Positions 1 through 11,556 are shown, numbered from the stretch's first letter. The stretch: DNA of 64,000 nt from Conus ventricosus (GCA_018398815.1 CM031626.1:39227654-39291653); one strand, 5' to 3'. Program-made: numbers and translations. The notes: generated by a model from the letters alone, not told the origin.

Positions 1-17
1 ATTTATTTTAGTGCTCC

Positions 18-1242
18 AAAATACCTATTACAAAATGTCAAAGTATTGACTGTAAAGCCTATAAACTAGCCCTTGGCCTTCCGAGTCATGCGTCAAACAA
101 AGAAACATACAGAGCAGCTGGAATCTTACCACTTGATGATTATCGTGAACTTGCTACTTAAAAATTTGTGTTGAGAGCAATGCACAAATGACAATTTCAT
201 TGGGGAAGAATTGAAACTGAGAACTGAGTGAGTTTCCTGAAAGGGCAAACAATATATCGTCGCAAATGACAATAGCAACATATACTTATAATTTAATTGA
301 AAGTTCGGGAATAAGCATCAAAGACATGTCAATAAGACCATCATTCGCGCCTATACTACCATGGGAAACATTAAAAACCGTCATATATCAGCTATTCTAA
401 ATTGAGAAAAGAAGAAAATATAAATGTTATGAATTCAATCGCAAAAACACTTATCTATGAAAAATATCAAAATCATCTTCAGGTTTTCACAGACGGCTCC
501 GTACTCGACAATGTTAATGTTGGTGCGGGCTTTGTCATACCGGCACTGAAAATTGAAAACTTTCTACATCGGCAAAAAACTGTCAATTTTTACAGCCGAA
601 TTGACAGCCATCATGCTTGCTTTAGAATTCTTGGTGAACTTTCCAATGACAGTATTTAGATCCGTGTTTATTGGTGGATTCTAAATCGGTTTTATGTTCA
701 CTGAACTACTTCAGTACCGATACACGGCCTGACCTTATGCACGAAATTCATTATTTTTTACATTGCTTGTCGGCTAAAGGCACAGTCATTGAGTTTGTTG
801 GGTGCCTTCGCACTGTAACATAAGTGGAAACGAAATGGCCGACAGAGTGCTGAAAGAGGCGCAAAAGGTTTAGAGAAGACTGTAGACATGACACTTCCTT
901 TTTCACTCCATGAAAATTACAGGTGCTAGAAACAACAGCATGGAAAAAATTTAGCAGACGTTCTGATTTAAAAGACTCTAACACAAAATACAGCTGCTGT
1001 TCCGTTGGAAATTGTATCAAGAAAGTTATCAAATGCACCGTTATATTATTCTAGACTTGTCACTTCCTTTTTTCCGCCCAAAAATTAACGCTTTAAAAAC
1101 AAAATTCTCCAAAAATGTATATTGCATGTGTGGTGCACAAATCACAGTTAATCACATTTTATTCCATTGTAAAAGTCTCCGATGTTTTCTACCTGATTCA
1201 GTCACAGTAAAGAATGTTTCGGAGAAAACATAGATGATTTAT
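18..1242 (+). pseudogene. Decayed non-LTR retrotransposon ORF2 (RT C-terminal linker, RNase H, terminal Cys/His motif)
   Basis: Remains of the C-terminal half of a non-LTR retrotransposon polyprotein. One frame from about 36 reads through ALGLPSHASNKETYRAAGIL, the linker type that joins the reverse transcriptase to RNase H in I/Jockey-like elements, then meets stops at 160 and 190. The same frame resumes at 402-659 with FTDGSVLDNVNVGAGFV, which carries the first catalytic aspartate of RNase H (TDGS), then breaks again. Near 1,110-1,180 the motif MCGAQITVNHILFHC is the CxC...H...C tail usual after RNase H in these elements. Stops and shifts show it is dead. Clade assignment is inference; the family call is firm. 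Confidence 0.75.
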
Positions 1243-1299
1243 TATATGACACAAAGGTTTTACTACAAATTGCTGAATCCCTAATTCACACCCCTATCA

Positions 1300-1594
1300 G
1301 GTCATTCCCGTAGATTTTTTTTTTTCTTTTTTTTCTTCCAATGTAGATTTGTGGTGTGGGACACATCACCCACCCACGTTTCTGTATTTTGCATTTTATT
1401 TGTTACATGTACCTTTTAACATTTCCTCTTTACTGTTAATGCAGTGTTCACAGTTTTCATTACCTCACACATTTACACTCTCACAACACTCACAGACAGA
1501 ATACACTCACCCACGCACACTTTGGTCTAATATCACTTATGGTGAAAAGACGTAAAAACAAAGAACGAACGAACGAACGAACGAACGAACGAAC
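1300..1594 (+). repeat. Probable retrotransposon 3' UTR and GAAC-repeat tail
   Basis: After the RNase H relic comes a T-rich non-coding stretch ending in about eight GAAC units (1,561-1,594), then CA-type repeats. Non-LTR elements often end in short tandem tails, so this is probably the 3' end of the relic upstream. The link is inference; the repeat is seen directly. Confidence 0.45.
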
Positions 1595-1846
1595 AACACA
1601 CACACACACCACACAACACACACACACACACACACACACACCACACACACACACTCACGCAAGCTTTCCTTTCCCAGACCCCGCAACAATCTCTACAAAG
1701 CAAATTCAACATAATCTGAAGGAACGACATGGAACAATCTGTCATCTTCTTTAAAATCATGTCCCTCGAAACGTACATTTAGAAGAGTTTGATAAGGAAT
1801 TTGATGGAAAAATTATCGAACAATTAATGCTTACTCTATTGCTGAA

Positions 1847-1878
<32 letters not shown>

Positions 1879-1926
1879 TCTCTCTCTCTTCTTGATCATT
1901 TAAGCCAGATAAACACATTAGAAAAT

Positions 1927-1958
<32 letters not shown>

Positions 1959-2104
1959 CGTGTGTGTGTGTGAGGAGGGAGGGAGTGTGGGAGGGGGGGG
2001 GGGGAGGGAGAAAGAGAGATGACAGACAAGCAGGCAGTGTGGGAGGGAGAGAGGGAGAAAGACAGAAGACATGCAAACAGACAGACAGGCAGAAAAACAT
2101 TGAG

Positions 2105-2141
<37 letters not shown>

Positions 2142-2203
2142 AAGAAAACCAGCCATTGAAAATAAAATCTTTATTCTTTTATCCATACAAGCATGTCAGA
2201 AAA

Positions 2204-2262
<59 letters not shown>

Positions 2263-2610
2263 GATTTCTGTGCCTTATTCCATTCAAATGATGGTGTAGA
2301 ATTTTGCACACTGTCTCCTGGATGTGTTTATGTCGGTCACTTGTACATCCCTTTATTGAGTGTAAAGACCTCTCTGTACAAAGACTGTTTTCATGATATG
2401 TTAACGGTCGTTGCTGATAGGTCAAACTGAAATAACAATAATAATGATAATGATCATAACATTAATTGTTGTAACTATAATAATAATAATAATAATAATA
2501 ATGACAACAAGAACGACAACAACAATCATCATCGTCATCGTCATCGTCATCATCATCATCATCATCGACGTCGTCATCATCGTCGTCATCATTATCACCA
2601 CATTATTTTC
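1595..2610. repeat. Cluster of microsatellites
   Basis: Several simple repeats with short unique spacers: CA at 1,595-1,655, CT at 1,848-1,890 and 1,927-1,947, GT at 1,947-1,971, GA at 2,105-2,138, a long CT tract at 2,206-2,262, AAT-type units at 2,440-2,505 and ATC/GTC-type units at 2,520-2,600. Open frames across this stretch are low-complexity artefacts. No gene seen. Confidence 0.9.
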
Positions 2611-2663
2611 GGAATAGTATTTTTTTAAGTTACCCAGTGACGCTGAAGATATTTCGTATTGGG

Positions 2664-2675
2664 AGATGAGTGTGT

Positions 2676-2706
<31 letters not shown>

Positions 2707-3334
2707 GGGGGGGGGCAGAGGTTGGGCCTCGGGGCAGGTGGGGGGAGGCAGAGGCTGGGCCTCGGGGCAGGTGTGGGGGGGGCGGGGGAGGCAGAGGCTG
2801 GGCCTCGGGGCAGGTGGGGGGGGGGGGGGGGGGAGGCAGAGGCTGGGCCTCGGGGCAGGTGGGGGGGGGGGGGAGGCAGAGGCTGGGCCTCGGGGAGGTG
2901 GGGGGGGGAGGCAGAGGCTGGGCCTCGGGGCAGGTGGGGGGGGGGGGGGGTAGGCAGAGGCTGGGCCTCGGGGCAGGTGGGGGGGGGGGGGGCAGAGGCT
3001 GGGCCTCGGGGCAGGTGGGGGGCAGAGGCTGGGCCTCGGGACAGGTGGGGAGGGGGGGGGGGGAGGCAGAGGCTGGGCCTCGGGGCAGGTGGGGGGGGGG
3101 GGGGGGGAGGCAGAGGCTGGGCCTCGGGGCAGGTGGGGGAGCAGAGGCTGGGCCTCGGGGCAGGTGGTGGGGGGGGGGGGGGGGCAGAGGCTGGGCCTCG
3201 GGGCAGGTGGGGGGGGGGGGGGGGAGGCAGAGGCTGGGCCTCGGGGCAGGTGGGGGGGGGGAGGCAGAGGCTGGGCCTCGGGGCAGGTGGGGGGGGGGGG
3301 GGGGCAGAAGCTGGGCCTCGGGGCAGGTGGTGGG
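2664..3334. repeat. G-rich minisatellite, left block
   Basis: Tandem units of about 30-45 bp, each with a constant core (GGCAGAGGCTGGGCCTCGGG followed by GCAGGTG) and a run of 8-20 G that varies in length. It opens after a GT microsatellite. All three forward frames stay open for hundreds of codons only because no unit carries a stop; these are not genes. The array resumes in identical form at 7,318, so the LTR element between the blocks inserted into it. Confidence 0.95.
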
Positions 3335-3479
3335 TGTAGAAAGACAGGCAGAAGGATCTAGTTGCTTCAGGAAAGCAAAGACACGGCTACCATTTCTAGG
3401 TCCGTTTATTGGAATGCATTCTGGGAGTCAGGTCGTCATGGATACAAAGATGCATAGGCACATGCATCATAATCCTATA
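3335..3479 (-). repeat. 3' LTR
   Basis: Begins TGTAGAAAGACAGGC on the plus strand and ends CCTATA; matches 7,176-7,317 with only a few single-base indels. The ends form an imperfect short inverted repeat (TGTAGA / TCTATA). At about 145 bp it is short for an LTR. Confidence 0.9.
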
Positions 3480-3491
3480 TCTCCCCCAAGA
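3480..3491 (-). other. Polypurine tract
   Basis: On the minus strand, CTTGGGGGAGA directly precedes the 3' LTR. This is where plus-strand DNA priming occurs in LTR elements. Confidence 0.7.
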
Positions 3492-3739
3492 TGGTTTTTT
3501 AGTCAACAACAACAAAAGTCAATAAATGAATAAATTAAATAAATGTAACTGATTGATTTACAATTATGTCCATATCTTCAGGGCTGGGTCTAGTGGGCCC
3601 GGTATATTTATGGAACAGAGGAGAGAACAGATAATGTCAGATTGGGGCAGAAGCACGAGGGAACTTCGATTGCGTCGGACAGTGCCTGATCGGTGTTGAC
3701 GAGGTAGGAGCGCGAGTGGAATTGTTTTTCAACAGTTCC

Positions 3740-4790
3740 AGGTCTATCATGTTGCGTACCCACACTCTGTCGCCGCCCTTGAGCACAGGCAACTCCCGAG
3801 CCTTATGGAGGCGATCAAAGTTCTTCTTCTGGGTCTGCCTGTTCTGGTTTTCTTTCTCCGCACTGTCTTGAGGTCAGGTGTCTCTGGCAGAAGCAGCTTA
3901 TCGACGACGGGAAGAGTTGTCCGCAGCTGCCTTCCCATGAGAAGCTGACAAGGAGACAGCCCGTTTTGCAGTGGAGCAGTGCGGTAAGCCAGAGTCCGAG
4001 GTAGGGGTCGTCGTTCTTCTTCAAGAGCTGTTTCAAAGTCTGGATGGCCCTTTCTACTTCGCCATTTCCTTGAGGGTGCCTTGGCGAGCTGGTGATGTGG
4101 TTGAAACCATATTTTGACGAGAACTCCTTGAACTGAGACTGCTGAATTGCGGCCCATTGTCTGATATGACAATGTCCGGAATTCCGTGGCAGGCGAAGAT
4201 GCTTTTGATCTTTATGATGACGTCATTGCTTGACTGGCTGTCGAGTACCCTGAGGTCAGCCACCTGGAGAAGTAGTCCACAGCTACAACGTATGTCTTGC
4301 TGAGTATTCCATGAGGTCGACTCAACTCGTGACCATGGGCGCTCAGGGGAAAGGAAGTAGCGAGGAGGGGCTCTTGCTGAAGATGCCTGTTTCTGGCACA
4401 AACTTCGCAGTTTGACACTTTGGAGGATATGCAGGCAGTGATGTTTGGCCACCACACTGACCTCTGTGAACTGGCAACACACTTGGTGACTCCGAGATGG
4501 CCCGTGTGTAGGCAGTTGAGATGTCTTCACGCATGGACTCGGGAATAACGAGGCGATCGTCATACAGCAAGAGGTCGTCCACAATGGTGAAGTGTTGACG
4601 ATTTGTCCAGTACTGTCTCAGAGAAGGGGAATCGGGTTTGTCACTCGGCCAGCCCTGAGTGCAGTAGTTCCTGACCTGCATGATTTCAGCATCTTCTTTC
4701 TGCTTCTGTCTGATCTCGTCGAGGCGTTGTGTTGTTGCAGGAAGAGTAGTGATCGCAGCGCTGACAGAAGATTCTACTTCTTGGACTAAG
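3740..4790 (-). pseudogene. Integrase region of the LTR element (frameshifted)
   Basis: Minus-strand frames carry pieces of a retroviral-type integrase: WWPNITACI of the zinc-binding N-terminal part, VVAVDYFSRWL around the first catalytic region, VISDNGPQFS with the second catalytic aspartate, and SPCQLLMGRQLRTTLP, the typical Ty3/gypsy segment downstream of the core. These lie in at least three frames, so the gene is broken as read. It would insert the cDNA into the genome. Confidence 0.8.
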
Positions 4791-4899
4791 TCCTCGTTGC
4801 TTGATTCATTGAGCGCTGGCGCACGTGAGAAAGCATCAGCACTGATCTGGTCTTTCCTGGAACATGAACGATAGTTGGGGAAAGAATCGTGTCATCCGA

Positions 4900-5945
4900 A
4901 GTCGAAATCTAAGTATTCTTGGGGGCAACTTTGAGAGATCTGTTGAACCAAGAAGTGGTACAGAGGCTTATGGTCAGTCTCTAGTTGGAAGTCAAGTCCA
5001 AGAATGTATTCAGTCTTTCACAGCCCCAAACAGCTGCTAAGGCCTCTTTTTCGATGACGGCATAGTTTTTCTCAGTCTCTGTGAGGCAACGAGAGATGTA
5101 GAAAACGGGACGACGGCTTGCCATCATCCTGAATCTGAAAAAGAACTCCCCAAGTCCAGAGGAAGACGCGTCAACAGAGAGAATGGTGCGACGCTTGGGG
5201 TCGTAGTGTGCAAGGACGGGAGTCGAGGTGAGGAGAATCTTGATCTTGGTGAATGCACTGGCTTGGGGCTGCTCCCACAGCCAGGTGCTGTCCTTCTTCA
5301 GTAACTGCCGTAGTGGGGCAGTGATGTCAGCTAGACGGGGCAGAAACTTGGCCAGCTGGTTGACCATCCCCAGGAAACGCTGCAGCTCAATGATATTTGT
5401 GGGCTCTGGGAAATGGGTTATGGCGGACACTTTGCTGTTGCATGCATGGATGCCTGTGGCGTCGATGATGTGTCCAAGAAACTTGACGGACTGTTTTGAG
5501 AACTCACACTTTTCGTTTGAGAGGGTCAGTCCAGCTTCTTGGAGACGAGCCAACACAGCACGTAAGCGGCTGTCATGTTCCTGTTGATCACGTCCATGGA
5601 CCAGGACATCGTCCATGTGGCAGATGACACCGTCAGACCTTCCAGGATGGTAGACATGGTGCGTTGGAACACCTCCGGGGCGCTGGAGATTCCCATTACG
5701 AGGCGGTTGTAACAAACCTGCCGAAAGGTGTGTGACAAAGGTTGTCAGCAGTTTGGACCGTTTATCAAGGGGAATTTGATGAAAGCCGCTGTTGGCATCT
5801 AGTTTGGTGAAAGTCCGGCTTCCACTGAGCTTTGCTAAACTTTCGTCGACTGATGCCATGGGGTGGACCTCCCTTCTAACAGCCTTATTGAGACGGGTGA
5901 GGTCGACGGTGATTTGAGCATAATATGGTAAGGATGCTGAAGCTG
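4900..5945 (-). pseudogene. Reverse transcriptase and RNase H of the LTR element
   Basis: The frame 5,859-4,981 reads TFTKLDANSGFHQIPL (RT motif A region), then shifts for part of the palm, then CHMDDVLVHGRDQ, where the catalytic box is HMDD rather than the usual YxDD. FLGMVNQLAKFLPRLADIT marks the RT thumb, and LSVDASSSGLG is the start of RNase H with its first aspartate. Family and order match Ty3/gypsy polymerases. The frame loss around 5,600-5,740 restores in the alternative frame, so a pair of indels explains it. The Tyr-to-His change at the active box may be real decay. Confidence 0.85.
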
Positions 5946-6379
5946 TCGAGACCCGTGAAGAGGCGAGGAAACTCGGTTTTGAAGGTGGAATCAGTTTGGT
6001 TGATGCCGTCGATTCTTACCACTATTCCAAGGTTTTCCGATGCCTTTTTGCTGAGCAGAGAGCATGATTGGTTTTTCAGAACGTACACAGTTTCTCTGAA
6101 GGTTCGGCCTTTGTACCGTAGGGTGGCCTCAAACCATCCCTTATGCTGTAGCTTGATGCCACCAGCTCCACGAAGTCGCCGTCCTTTGGGATTGAGGGTG
6201 ACAGAAACTGAGCCACGTTTCTTTGTCGCTGAGTATAGATACTGAAGCGCGGTATCGATCTTGAAGTCAACGCAGTGACCATTGACGTCGATCTTTGCGT
6301 TCCAGCTTTCATTGTCGCCGCCAACTTGACCAATGAGGCCTAGGTCCACTTCTTCGTCTTCTTCTTGGAGTTGCTGCAC
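5945..6379 (-). pseudogene. Aspartic protease-like segment of the LTR element
   Basis: The minus-strand frame contains VDFKIDTALQYLYSAT, matching the position and form of the retropepsin active site, but reading DTA instead of DTG and losing the following hydrophobic-Ser pattern, probably by a frameshift. Further on, SVTLNPKGRRLRGAGGIKL and a flap-like stretch follow. It lies between gag and RT as expected. Confidence 0.55.
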
Positions 6380-6414
6380 GCGATTTTTTCGTCGGCGAAG
6401 AAATGTCGGGGACT

Positions 6415-7157
6415 GGCTTTTCCTGCAGACTGATTGCCAGTGTCCTATGATACCACAAGCATGACAGGTTGCTTGTTTTGCTGGACACAGGCGTCTGGGA
6501 TGATCAGGAGATTGGCCACAGTAATAACACTTTCGATCATTGTTCGTGGAATTTGATGACGTTCTATTCTGTGATGTTTTCTTCTGCGACTTGACGTCTT
6601 AGACCGGAACAGCGTCATTTTCTTTTTTACCTTGATGACGTCTTTCGACTGCTGACGTGATTCTGTTTGTTGGAGAATTCTTATCGCTTCGGCCAGGGAA
6701 AGATTGTCTTTACTCTGAAGTCGATCACTTAGAGCTTCATTGCGCACACCGACAACAATTCGATCTCGAATCAGTTCATCGCGAAGTGCGCCGTAAGAAC
6801 ACTTACCGGCCAGTCTGTGCAGATCATAAATAAATTCTTCCACAGATTCGTTCGCTTTCTGAGTCCGTCGATTGAATCTCGCTCGTTCAAGATGAGGTTG
6901 GTTTTCTGTGCGAAGTAGTCGTTCAGCTTTTTAGTCACATTATTGTATCTGTCTTTTTGTTCGTCGATTCCAAGAACAGCAATCAAATCATCTGCAGAGT
7001 GTCCGATGGAGAACAAGAGCGTAGCGACCTGCTCCTTGTCAGGCTTCTGATTGAGCCCAGTCACAGTCCTGAATCGCTCGAAACGATGGAACCACGGTTC
7101 CCACTGATCGTCAGTGGGTTGAAGGAAGAAGGCAGGTGATTTAGAGGTGCGCTGTCC
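6415..7157 (-). pseudogene. Gag with two zinc knuckles (LTR element)
   Basis: The first frame (7,259-6,771) reads WEPWFHRFERFRTVTGLNQK, the type of Gag capsid-related region found in metazoan Ty3/gypsy elements, and continues in another frame as IYDLHRLAGKCSYGALRDE. At about 6,430-6,540 two CCHC knuckles follow, CYYCGQSPDHPRRLC (CX2CX5HX4C) and CHACGIIGHWQSVC (CX2CX4HX4C), which bind the genomic RNA. A frameshift splits the gene near 6,850. Confidence 0.8.
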
Positions 7158-7175
7158 ATCCCACCGCTGCCACCA
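7158..7175 (-). other. Primer-binding site complementary to tRNA-Leu 3' end
   Basis: The plus strand reads ATCCCACCGCTGCCACCA directly against the right LTR. This equals the T-arm/acceptor 3' end plus CCA of eukaryotic tRNA-Leu (AAG/UAG type), so the minus-strand RNA would anneal that tRNA. It fixes the orientation of the element. The match is from remembered tRNA sequence and was not searched. Confidence 0.8.
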
Positions 7176-7317
7176 TGTAGAAAGACAGGCAGAAGGATCT
7201 AGTTGCTTCAGGAAAGCAAAGACACGGCTACCATTTCTAGGTCGTTTATTGGAATGCATTCTGGGAGTCAGGTCGTCATGGATACAAGATGCATAGGCAC
7301 ATGCATCATAATCTATA
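7176..7317 (-). repeat. 5' LTR
   Basis: 142 bp, near-identical to the 3' LTR at 3,335-3,479, ending TCTATA against the target duplication GTGGG. Confidence 0.9.
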
Positions 7318-8840
7318 GTGGGGGGGGCAGAGGCAGGGCCACGGGGCAGGTGGGGGGGGGGGGGGGGGAGGCAGAGGCTGGGCCTTGGGGCAGGTGGTGG
7401 GGGGGGGGGGGGGGCAGAGGCTGGGCCTCCGGGCAGGTGGGGGGGGGGAGGCAGAGGCTGGGCCTCGGGGCAGGTGGGGGGGGGAGAGGCTGGGCCTCGG
7501 GGCAGGTGGGGGGGGGGGGGGAGGGCAGAGGCTGGGCCTCGGGGCAGGTGGGGGGGGGGGGAGGCAGAGGCTGGGCCTCGGGGCAGGTGGGAGGGGGGGG
7601 GGAGGCAGAGGCTGGGCCTCGGGGCAGGTGGGGGGGGGAGGCAGAGGCTGGGCCTCGGGGCAGGTGGGGGGGGGGGGGGGGAGGCAGAGACTGGGCCTCG
7701 GGGCAGGTGGGGTGTGGCAGAGACTGGGCCTGGGGCAGGTGGTGGGGGGGGGGGGGGGCAGAGGCTGGGCCTCGGGGCAGGGGGGGGGGGGGGGAGAGGC
7801 TGGGCCTCGGGGAGGTGGGGGGGGGGAGGCAGAGGTGGGCCTCGGGGCAGGTGGGGGGGGGGGGGGAGGCAGAGGCTGGGCCTCGGGGCAGGTGGGGGGG
7901 GGGGGGGGCAGAGGCTGGGCCTCGGAGCAGGTGGGGGGGGGGGGGAGGCAGAGGTTGGGCCTCGGAGCAGGTGGGGGGGGGGGGGGAGGCAGAGGCTGGG
8001 CCTCGGGGCAGGTGGGGGGGGGGAGGCAGAGGCTGGGCCTCGGAGCAGGTGGGGGGGGGGGGGAGGCAGAGGCTGGGCTCGGGGCAGGTGGGGGGGGGGG
8101 GAGGCAGAGGCTGGGCTCGGGGCAGGTGGGGGGGGGGGGGGGGAGGGAGGGGGCTAATACTTTCGCAAAATTTTTTTTAGAGGGATGTTATCACATCGGG
8201 GGGGGGGGGGGGGGGGAGACAGAAAGTAGTCGGCCCCTCCCACTCCCAATATTTTCAGGTGTGTGTGAGGTGTGTGAGGCAGAGGCTGGGCCTCGGGGCA
8301 GGTGGGGGGGGGGGGGGAGGCAGAGGCTGGGCCTCGGGGCAGGTGGGGGGGGGGGGGGGCAGAGGCTGGGCCTCGGGGCAGGTGGGGGGGGGGGGGGGGA
8401 GGCAGAGGCTGGGCCTCGGGGCAGGTGGGGGGGGGGGGGAGGCAGAGGCTGGGCCTCGGGCAGGGGGGGGGGGGGGGGGGGGAGGCAGAGGCTGGGCCTC
8501 GGAGCAGGTGGGGGGGGGAGGCAGAGGCTGGGCCTCGGAGCAGGTGGGGGGGGGGGGAGGCAGAGGCTGGGCCTCGGAGCAGGTGGGGGGGGGGGGGCAG
8601 AGGCTGGGCTCGGAGCAGGTGGGGGGGGGGAGGCAGAGGCTGGGCCTCGGGGCAGGTGGGGTGGGGGGGGGGAGGCAGAGGCTGGGCCTCGGGGCAGGTG
8701 GGGGGGGGGGGGGGAGGGAGGGGGCTAATACTTTCGCAATTTTTTTTAGAGGGATGTTATCACATCGGGGGGGGGGGGGGGGGGGGAGCAGAAAGTAGTC
8801 GGCCCCTCCCACTCCCAATATTTTCAGGTGTGTGTGAGGT

Positions 8841-8850
<10 letters not shown>
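7318..8850. repeat. G-rich minisatellite, right block
   Basis: Continuation of the same unit as at 2,664-3,334, with G-runs up to about 23. Two copies of a non-G segment (GGCTAATACTTTCGCAA... to CCAATATTTTCAGGTGTG) sit at 8,152-8,275 and 8,722-8,840, so a block of about 570 bp containing roughly 11 units was duplicated. No gene. Confidence 0.95.
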
Positions 8851-8871
<21 letters not shown>

Positions 8872-8879
8872 GGGGGGAA

Positions 8880-9660
8880 AGCCCCCTGTCCTATAACCCC
8901 ATCCTTTCCCCTCACTTCCATTTCCGGTTCCGACATCCCCCGTCTTGCTACAAATGCTAATGAAAATGTTGAAAATGTGTTCCAAACAAGGTTCAAGTTT
9001 TAGATTCAGTCATGACAGCCTGCCGACCATGCAGGCCCTTTTCAGCGCTGCCAATAATTATGGCAAAGTGGGGGGATAGAGGGGAGGGGGGAAGGTCACA
9101 TCACAAAAATCAGCCAGAATGTGCAACGAACTAACTAAACTAACTAACCAACTAATTAACTGAGCAACTAACTAAAAAAAAGTGAGAATGAAAAATAAAA
9201 ATGGGGGAAAAAAGCAATCATATCCAAGAAAAGAAACATACAGCAAAACGCGTGATGATATGATAATTGAACAACTGACATTACAAAAGGCATCTAAAAA
9301 AAAAAAAAAAGAAAAAAAAGAAAAAAAAAAAAAAAAGGCCTTGCAGAGAGCGCCAGACATTCATTCCCCTTAGTTTTACACAACCAGATTTTAAATATAA
9401 ATGTTTTGCCACAAAAGAATACACGAAAGCCTTATGGACAAACACACTCTGCAAGATGGACAGCCAGTATCCACTCTAGACATCGTGCATTAAAAAAAGG
9501 TTACAAGCAAATGCACTAAAAAGTCAGAGTGCCAAACCATTCACCACAAAACACAGAGAATGGCAAACCTGGGCAGGCGGATTAGCCCTACATGAAACAC
9601 AAACAGTCAGCAACACAACCCGTAAACCAGAAGACAAAACAAAAGCAAGCAAACAATGGA
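8880..9660. other. Non-coding stretch
   Basis: Unique sequence with an A-rich run (9,297-9,335) and an ACTA-type short repeat (9,130-9,170). No domain-bearing frame on either strand. Confidence 0.6.
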
Positions 9661-9687
9661 AACATCACGTCAGTGACCAACATTCAT

Positions 9688-9855
9688 GAGGAGAGAGAGA
9701 AGGGAGAGAGACAGAGAGAGGAGAGAAAGAGAGAGAGGGGGGAGGGAGAAGAGAGAGGGGAGAGAGAGAGGAGGGAGAGAGAGAGAGAGAAGAGAGGAGA
9801 GAGAGAGAGAGGAGAGAGAGAGAGAGCACAGCACAACATGTAATCATTTTTCGCA

Positions 9856-9890
<35 letters not shown>

Positions 9891-10006
9891 GAGGAGGAGA
9901 GAGAGAGGTGAGAGAGAGAGAGTGAGAGAGGAGAGAGAGAGGAGAGCAAGGCACAACATGAAATCATTTTCGCAAGAGGAGAGAGAGAGAGAAGAGGGAG
10001 AGAGAT

Positions 10007-10039
<33 letters not shown>

Positions 10040-10174
10040 AGACAGAGAGGAGAGAGAGATGATGAAGAGAGAAGAGAGAGAGAGAGAGTGAGAGAGAGAG
10101 AGAGAGAGGCAAACATGAAATCATTTTTCGCAAGAGAGAGAGAAAGGAGAGAGAGAGAGAGACAGAGAGAGGAG

Positions 10175-10227
<53 letters not shown>

Positions 10228-10285
10228 GATGAGAGAGTAGAGAGAGAGAGAGAGGATAGAGTTGAGAGAGAGAGAGAGAGAGAGC
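9688..10285. repeat. GA microsatellite with interspersed 30-bp motif
   Basis: Long GA/GGA tract interrupted three times by a motif reading GCACAACATGAAATCATTTT followed by CGCAAGAGAG (about 9,828, 9,950 and 10,110). The higher-order unit is about 120-160 bp. Frames here encode only Arg/Glu or Ser/Leu runs and are not genes. Confidence 0.9.
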
Positions 10286-10299
10286 GACGCAAACTTGTT

Positions 10300-10834
10300 T
10301 GATAAAAGATTGAAAAATTAAACGCATTTCAAAGTGGAGAATATAGAGTTAGAACGGATATGAAGTATATTCTGCCTTCCCCGTTCCTTCTGCAACGTTT
10401 GTGTGGAAAACACACGGTTTTCTTCCATTTCATCTTCAGAGCCACTCTAGCGCCATTCCCCCCACGCCGCTTATTCCGGCTCCCTGTCCATCGCCAACCC
10501 AGGCCTGTCGAGCCACGGCCCCAGCACCAGCAATCCACACGGAGCAGTTAATGTCAGTCGTCATGAGGCGAGCCGCCTGAGGAGATACTGCACTACGACC
10601 GAGTCAGTTTGGTGGTGTTCAGTGGTGACTGTTACGCAGGACATCGCCTCCTAAACCCGTTACTGACGACCAAAACCGCTTTGTCGCAGAGCCCAGTATA
10701 AGTGAACGCAGACCACCCTCCCCCCCCTCCCCCTTCTCCTGAGACAGGTAATGGAAAGGTGATGTTGCTTATAGCCCAGCCGACCGGAAAGGGCCATATC
10801 AGGGCTGTCACCACGTTGAAGCCACCTCACAAGT

Positions 10835-10887
<53 letters not shown>

Positions 10888-11390
10888 ACCCTTTCACACA
10901 TCTCTTTAAACTACACTCTTCTATAAACGCACCGAAACTTCGTTAACAATCTTTCTTCCATAAAATGTTAGATCAGATGAAAATGTTAATCTCTTTTCAG
11001 AAATTCGAAGATCAAGTCAGGTGGGACATCTCTGAACAGGGTTTTCATGGAGTCTGCTGTCAAGTGTTGATGTCTCACATTCTCCAAAGACAGCCACCAC
11101 GTTCGTCCAATGGTAATCTGCTGGAACGTGGTGATACCAACCGCACCACACAACCTAACCAAGATCATACACATGGAGAGACAATTCAAAACTGAGGTCA
11201 CCATGAGAGCAGGACATGAAGGGTCACAGAAATTCTGACTTTTTTTTTTCTTCTGATCAATGAGAATGAGGATGAGATGATGCTACGGAGTTCCATTCCA
11301 GTCTCACACTGCACGTCAGGCCTGTACTCTGCGCTACTTTCATGAAATATCAACCAGGCCCGAGAGATACAGACACCTGCAGTGTTGGTC
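10300..11390. other. Non-coding stretch with 50-bp C run
   Basis: No coding signal recognised. A run of about 50 C (10,838-10,887) is the main feature. Confidence 0.6.
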
Positions 11391-11394
11391 AGGG

Positions 11395-11556
11395 AACGTG
11401 AGCAACACTCTCAGAGACGCAACCCTTAAGTGGATGAAACACAATCTTCTCAAATCGAGCCCAGACCACGCGCAGCTCTACATGGTTCTGATGGGAATCA
11501 AACCTACGACCTGCCAGCCGGGAATCCGCGAGGCTAACCTCTGCACCACGACAGCT
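11395..11556 (-). mobile_element. tRNA-derived SINE (head region)
   Basis: Reading the minus strand from about 11,556, the sequence starts with a tRNA-like head: a box A-like stretch GTGGTGCAGAGGTTAGCC at 11,530-11,547 and a box B GGTTTGATTCCC at 11,493-11,504, one base from the RNA polymerase III consensus. A unique tail runs to about 11,395. The box spacing of about 35 bp fits a tRNA. No intact cloverleaf or CCA end, so this is a SINE rather than a tRNA gene. Confidence 0.6.

Larger units (their letters stand above)
3335..7317 (-). mobile_element. Ty3/gypsy-like LTR retrotransposon inserted in the minisatellite
   Basis: A 3,983-bp element with two direct repeats (3,335-3,479 and 7,176-7,317) that are nearly identical. 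Coding capacity is on the minus strand in the order gag, protease, RT, RNase H, integrase, the Ty3/gypsy order. The primer-binding site abuts the right LTR and the purine tract abuts the left LTR, confirming minus orientation. GTGGG flanks both ends (3,330-3,334 and 7,318-7,322), consistent with a 5-bp target duplication, although the surrounding array is itself rich in GTGGG. The near-identical LTRs suggest a young insertion, but every gene is frameshifted, so it is either recently dead or affected by consensus errors. Confidence 0.9.

Noticed and set aside
2659..3533. Long Gly/Arg-rich open frames in three phases
   Set aside because: They arise from a stop-free G-rich minisatellite; no phase is preferred.
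7203..8728. Frames of up to 447 codons
   Set aside because: Same minisatellite, same reason.
9665..10292. Ser/Leu-rich and Arg/Glu-rich frames
   Set aside because: Translations of GA microsatellite on both strands.
11395..11556. Functional tRNA gene
   Set aside because: Only box A/B-like stretches remain; no full cloverleaf, so a SINE fits better.
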